From the NCBI GenBank assembly GCA_023415075.1, contig JAEZLU010000211.1, forward strand, positions 1-16,044: a DNA stretch of 16,044 bases, read 5' to 3'. How positions within the stretch are numbered: the first letter of the stretch is position 1; every line of letters begins with the position of its first letter. The notes below the pieces were generated by a model, which was given only the letters and a program-made list of their open reading frames with translations, did not search any database and was not told the DNA's origin. The DNA comes from Bacillota bacterium. GTDB lineage: Bacteria; Bacillota; Negativicutes; Sporomusales; UBA7701. The position numbers and the translations under genes are program-made. Positions 13,208-16,044 of this stretch are shown piece after piece.

Positions 13208-14458
13208 ATGAAGGCTACCAACAAACACAAAGCCACAATCACTCTCGGGCTGGTTACCCTCGGGTTCGTCGCCAGCTACCCTTTCGGCCACAGCTTTATC
13301 GGCGGCCTCTTAGCCAGCGGCTTCAGCTCGGCCATGATCGGCGGCCTGGCCGACTGGTTCGCCGTGTCGGCTTTCTTCCGGCGGCCGCTGGGCATCCCCT
13401 TTCGTACTGAACTCATCCCCCGCAACCGCCAGCGGATAACCGAAGCCATCATCACCATGGTCGAGGGCGAGCTATTGACCCGCGACAACATCCGGGAAAC
13501 CATTGACAGATACGACATTGCCGGCCTGGTGGTCCGCTACCTCAACAACTATGGCGGCAAAGCCCGTCTCAGCGAATTTTTCGCCAAGATCGGCGACGAC
13601 CTTATCGGTCAGATAAACGCTGCCAAAGCCGGCGACTATTTCGCCGAAATCATCAGCGCCAACGCCGGCCGCCTAAGGCTGGCGCCGCTGCTGGCCCAGA
13701 CGCTGGAGTGGACGGCCAAAAACGGTTTTGCCGACAAACTGGCCTCCTTCCTGTTGACCGAACTTGAGCTAATGGTAGCCCAGCCGCCGGTCAAGGACCT
13801 GTTCACCAGCCTGTTCGCCGAGGCCAGAGTGGTTTACGAACGGGACCTCACCCGCCGCAAGTTCGCCAGCCAGTTTCTCGAAGGCCTGGGCTTCACCACC
13901 GCTAACATGGCGGCCATCGCCCAGCGCGAGGCCGGTGTCCTTCTCAGCCAGCTGCAGGCGGCCGACCATCCCTGGCGTCAGGCCTTGCGACAGCGGGCTC
14001 TCGATTTCGCCGACCGCCTGGGCAGCGACCCTGAACTGCAGGCCCGGGTCGAGGCTACCAAGAACGCCTGGCTGGCCAACCAGGCCAATCTGGCCGAGCG
14101 GCTGACCGCCGGCGTCGAATACCTGAGACGGGTGGCCGTCAGCCCGGCCGGCCGCGAGATCATCCACCGCTGGCTCGACAGCCAGGCCGGCCGGCTGGTG
14201 GCCGCCTTCAGCCAGAGTCCCGGGCAGCAGCAGGTCGTCGGCGACCTCCTGCGGCGGACTCTGTTCGCCCTGATTGACGCCCACCATCCCCATATCGGCA
14301 AAATCGTCCGCGAGCGGCTTGACCAATATTCGACCGCGGCCATGGTCGACCTCATCGAATCGCGGGTCGGCAACGACCTGCAGATGATCCGGATAAACGG
14401 CTCGATCGTCGGCGGGCTGACAGGAATGCTGATATTCCTGTTAGCCCACCTGTTGTAG
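13208..14458 (+). CDS. DUF445 family membrane protein, first of a tandem pair
   Basis: A 416-aa protein of the DUF445 (YheB-like) family, whose function is not established. An N-terminal hydrophobic segment (ITLGLVTLGFVASYPFG) is followed by the family hallmark GGLADWFAVSAFFRRPLGIP (about residues 46-65) and LIPRNRQRI. A long, mostly helical soluble middle follows. The end is DLQMIRINGSIVGGLTGMLI plus a short hydrophobic tail, giving one membrane anchor at each end. GAGGCGG precedes ATG 13208 by about 7 bases; an ATG at 13190 is in another frame. It lies 2 bases before a paralogue and is almost certainly co-transcribed with it. No evident link to BCAA synthesis. Confidence 0.92.
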   Translation: MKATNKHKATITLGLVTLGFVASYPFGHSFIGGLLASGFSSAMIGGLADWFAVSAFFRRPLGIPFRTELIPRNRQRITEAIITMVEGELLTRDNIRETIDRYDIAGLVVRYLNNYGGKARLSEFFAKIGDDLIGQINAAKAGDYFAEIISANAGRLRLAPLLAQTLEWTAKNGFADKLASFLLTELELMVAQPPVKDLFTSLFAEARVVYERDLTRRKFASQFLEGLGFTTANMAAIAQREAGVLLSQLQAADHPWRQALRQRALDFADRLGSDPELQARVEATKNAWLANQANLAERLTAGVEYLRRVAVSPAGREIIHRWLDSQAGRLVAAFSQSPGQQQVVGDLLRRTLFALIDAHHPHIGKIVRERLDQYSTAAMVDLIESRVGNDLQMIRINGSIVGGLTGMLIFLLAHLL

Positions 14459-14460
14459 CC

Positions 14461-15753
14461 ATGAGAGCCGTCAGTTACCGCCGCCGGGCCGACCTGGTGC
14501 TGGCCGCCGTTTTTGTTCTCTTCGCCCTGGCGGTGGTTATCAGGCACCAGTATCCGCACAGTCTGCCGGCCAGAGTGCTGCTGTTCGTAACCGACGCCGC
14601 CCTGGTCGGCGGCATCGCCGACTGGTTCGCCGTTACCGCCCTGTTCCGCCGGCCGCTCGGCTTTTCCTGGCACACCGCCCTCATCCCCCGCAGCCGCGAC
14701 AAGATTATCGCCGCCCTCGCCGGCGCCGTCCAGAACGAGCTTCTCAGCAAGGAGTCCATCAAGCAGCGCCTGAGCGGCATCCGCCTGGTCGACGCCCTGA
14801 TAAACTGGCTGGACGCCGCCGGCCGGGCCGAGCAGCTGTATGCCCTGACAGGCCGTTACGCCCAGACGGCCTGGGACTCGCTCGACCCGCAGGCCATCGC
14901 CCGCTCCGGCCAGAAATGGCTCAAAGCCATTCTCCACGAAACCAGTCTGGCCAAACCGATCGGCCAGTCGCTGACCTGGGCCCTGACGAGCGGCCGGGCC
15001 GACCGGTTCATCGATGAGGCGCTGGCTCAGGTCGCCGCCGCCGTCGCCCGGGAGGAAACCCGTCTGGCCATCCACCGCCAGCTGACCAGGTACAAAGATA
15101 ACGCCAGTAAAACGCGCTGGCAACGGCTGGCCCTCAGCCTGGCCGAGGCCACTAACACCCTCAACCTCGAAGAGGCGGCCGCCGTCCTCCAGTGCGAGCT
15201 GCTTATCCTGCTACAAGACCTGGCGACCGCCGACCACCCCGTCCGTGCCTGGGTCAGCCGGCGGCTGGCTGACCTGCCGGCCCGCCTGGAAAGCGACCCG
15301 GTCTGGGCCGAGGGCATCGCCGCCTGGCAAAAAGGCCTGGCCGGCCGGCTGCAGCTGGAGGAAGCGCTTGTCGCCGTGGCCGAACTGACCAAGGCCAACC
15401 TCGGGCCGGGCGGACCGCTGGCCTGGGCCGGCCGCCAGACCGAGAAAATGTGGCTCGCCTTTAAAGAAGACCACGAACGCCGGGACTGGGCGGAGAGCCA
15501 GCTGCAGAGCGCCCTCAGCAACTTTATCGACAGCGAGCATGACCTGGTGGCGGCCGTCGTCCGCAACGCCCTGGCCCGCCTTGACGACGAAGCCCTCAAT
15601 CGCTTTATTGAGGACAAGTGCGGCGAAGACCTGGCCTGGATCCGCATCAACGGCTCGGTGGTCGGCGGCGTGGTCGGCCTGCTGCTTTTCCTGTTTCTCT
15701 ACTATATATATAACCCCTACATCTTGCCGGTCGTCCGCTCCTGGATAAGCTAA
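14461..15753 (+). CDS. DUF445 family membrane protein, second of a tandem pair
   Basis: A 430-aa paralogue of the preceding product. It has the same plan: an N-terminal hydrophobic segment (LVLAAVFVLFALAVVI), hallmark GGIADWFAVTALFRRPLGFS with LIPRSRDKII, a long helical middle, then DLAWIRINGSVVGGVVGLLL and a C-terminal hydrophobic anchor with a longer tail (YYIYNPYILPVVRSWIS). The middle regions have diverged far more than the ends, so the two may act as different subunits of one complex, which is an inference. ATG 14461 is 2 bases after the upstream stop, and no separate ribosome binding site is obvious, so translation is probably coupled. A terminator follows. Confidence 0.92.
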   Translation: MRAVSYRRRADLVLAAVFVLFALAVVIRHQYPHSLPARVLLFVTDAALVGGIADWFAVTALFRRPLGFSWHTALIPRSRDKIIAALAGAVQNELLSKESIKQRLSGIRLVDALINWLDAAGRAEQLYALTGRYAQTAWDSLDPQAIARSGQKWLKAILHETSLAKPIGQSLTWALTSGRADRFIDEALAQVAAAVAREETRLAIHRQLTRYKDNASKTRWQRLALSLAEATNTLNLEEAAAVLQCELLILLQDLATADHPVRAWVSRRLADLPARLESDPVWAEGIAAWQKGLAGRLQLEEALVAVAELTKANLGPGGPLAWAGRQTEKMWLAFKEDHERRDWAESQLQSALSNFIDSEHDLVAAVVRNALARLDDEALNRFIEDKCGEDLAWIRINGSVVGGVVGLLLFLFLYYIYNPYILPVVRSWIS

Positions 15754-15814
15754 AGCAAAAGGGGCTGCACGCGAATAGAATTGCGGTATCGCAAAACATT
15801 ATAGAATGAAGCAA

Positions 15815-15847
15815 GAGCAGGCAACCTTTAAGCCGCCTGCTCTTTTT
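15815..15847 (+). terminator. Terminator after the DUF445 pair
   Basis: GAGCAGGC (15815-15822) pairs perfectly with GCCTGCTC (15835-15842), followed by TTTTT. It sits between convergent genes; on the - strand the tract after the stem is only CTTGC, so it acts mainly on + strand transcripts. A small hairpin TTGCG/CGCAA (15781-15794) lies just before it. Confidence 0.85.
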
Positions 15848-15859
15848 GCCCCTGTGGAA

Positions 15860-16044
15860 CTACAGTAGGTACCGCAGGTAAATATACACGGTGGAAATGA
15901 CGATCGACAGCAGCATCACCGGGAAGCCGATCTTAAAATAGCTGCCGAAACTGATGTTATAGCCCTCCTGGGCGGCAAGGCCGGCGACGATGATATTGGC
16001 GCTGGCGCCGATGATCGTGCCGTTGCCGCCCAGACAGGCCCCCA
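15860..16044 (-). CDS. ArsB/NhaD-type anion or ion transporter, C-terminal end only
   Basis: The - strand frame enters at the window edge and ends with TAG (15860-15862), giving the last 60 residues. The start of the fragment, GACLGGNGTIIGASANIIVAG, is the conserved Gly/Asn-rich re-entrant segment near the C-terminus of the ion transporter superfamily (ArsB/NhaD, citrate and sulfate carriers). A linker (SFGSYFKIGFP) and the last membrane helix (VMLLSIVISTVYIYL) follow. It is convergent with the DUF445 pair. Substrate cannot be assigned from this piece. Confidence 0.8.
   Translation of the reverse strand, partial: GACLGGNGTIIGASANIIVAGLAAQEGYNISFGSYFKIGFPVMLLSIVISTVYIYLRYLL

Noticed and set aside
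1..16044. CRISPR array, tRNA, rRNA, phage or defence genes
   Set aside because: No spaced direct repeats, no tRNA or rRNA features, and no integrase, capsid, nuclease or toxin-antitoxin genes were seen.

Overview
The window is a GC-rich bacterial chromosome segment, mostly filled by a branched-chain amino acid (BCAA) biosynthesis cluster on the + strand. Two T-box leaders, a ykkC-family riboswitch, strong Shine-Dalgarno sequences, small LeuC/LeuD subunits and a tandem pair of DUF445 membrane proteins point to the Firmicutes. A Negativicutes (Sporomusaceae-like) host is my best guess, but the sequence does not prove it.

Layout. 1-372: 3' end of a glycine-rich membrane protein gene and its terminator. 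464-2022: an uncertain 62-codon ORF overlapping an MFS transporter gene. 2090-2358: decayed IS3-family remnant. 2445-2822: strong promoter, a GTATAC palindrome, a leader hairpin and a T-box with Leu (CUC) specifier. 2860-8920: leuA-leuC-leuD-leuB-ilvB1, tightly packed, with ATGA overlaps at leuC/leuD and leuD/leuB. 8940-9047: an unannotated 35-aa ORF. 9078-9294: second strong promoter with the same palindrome, then a ykkC subtype-2 (probable ppGpp) riboswitch and terminator. 9326-10826: ilvN-ilvC. 10848-10946: a 32-aa ORF related to the 35-aa one. 10985-11235: T-box with Ile (AUC) specifier. 11261-12925: second acetolactate synthase gene, ilvB2. 12940-13098: a long imperfect inverted repeat. 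13208-15753: two DUF445 genes. 15815-15847: terminator. 15860-16044: 3' end of an ArsB/NhaD-type transporter on the - strand.

How it fits together. Three RNA sensors sit in series: tRNA-Leu (leuABCD plus ilvB1), a nucleotide alarmone (ilvN-ilvC) and tRNA-Ile (ilvB2). The two catalytic acetolactate synthase subunits differ at the residue that governs acceptor preference. IlvB1, in the Leu-sensing operon, has Leu471 where IlvB2, behind the Ile T-box, has the canonical Trp471. This suggests a division of labour: IlvB1 for acetolactate (Leu/Val) and IlvB2 for acetohydroxybutyrate (Ile), sharing one regulatory subunit and one reductoisomerase. The most novel items are this pairing of sensor and isozyme, the two related micro-ORFs that each end just upstream of a riboregulator, and the palindrome shared by the two promoter regions. 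ilvD, ilvA and ilvE are not in the window.
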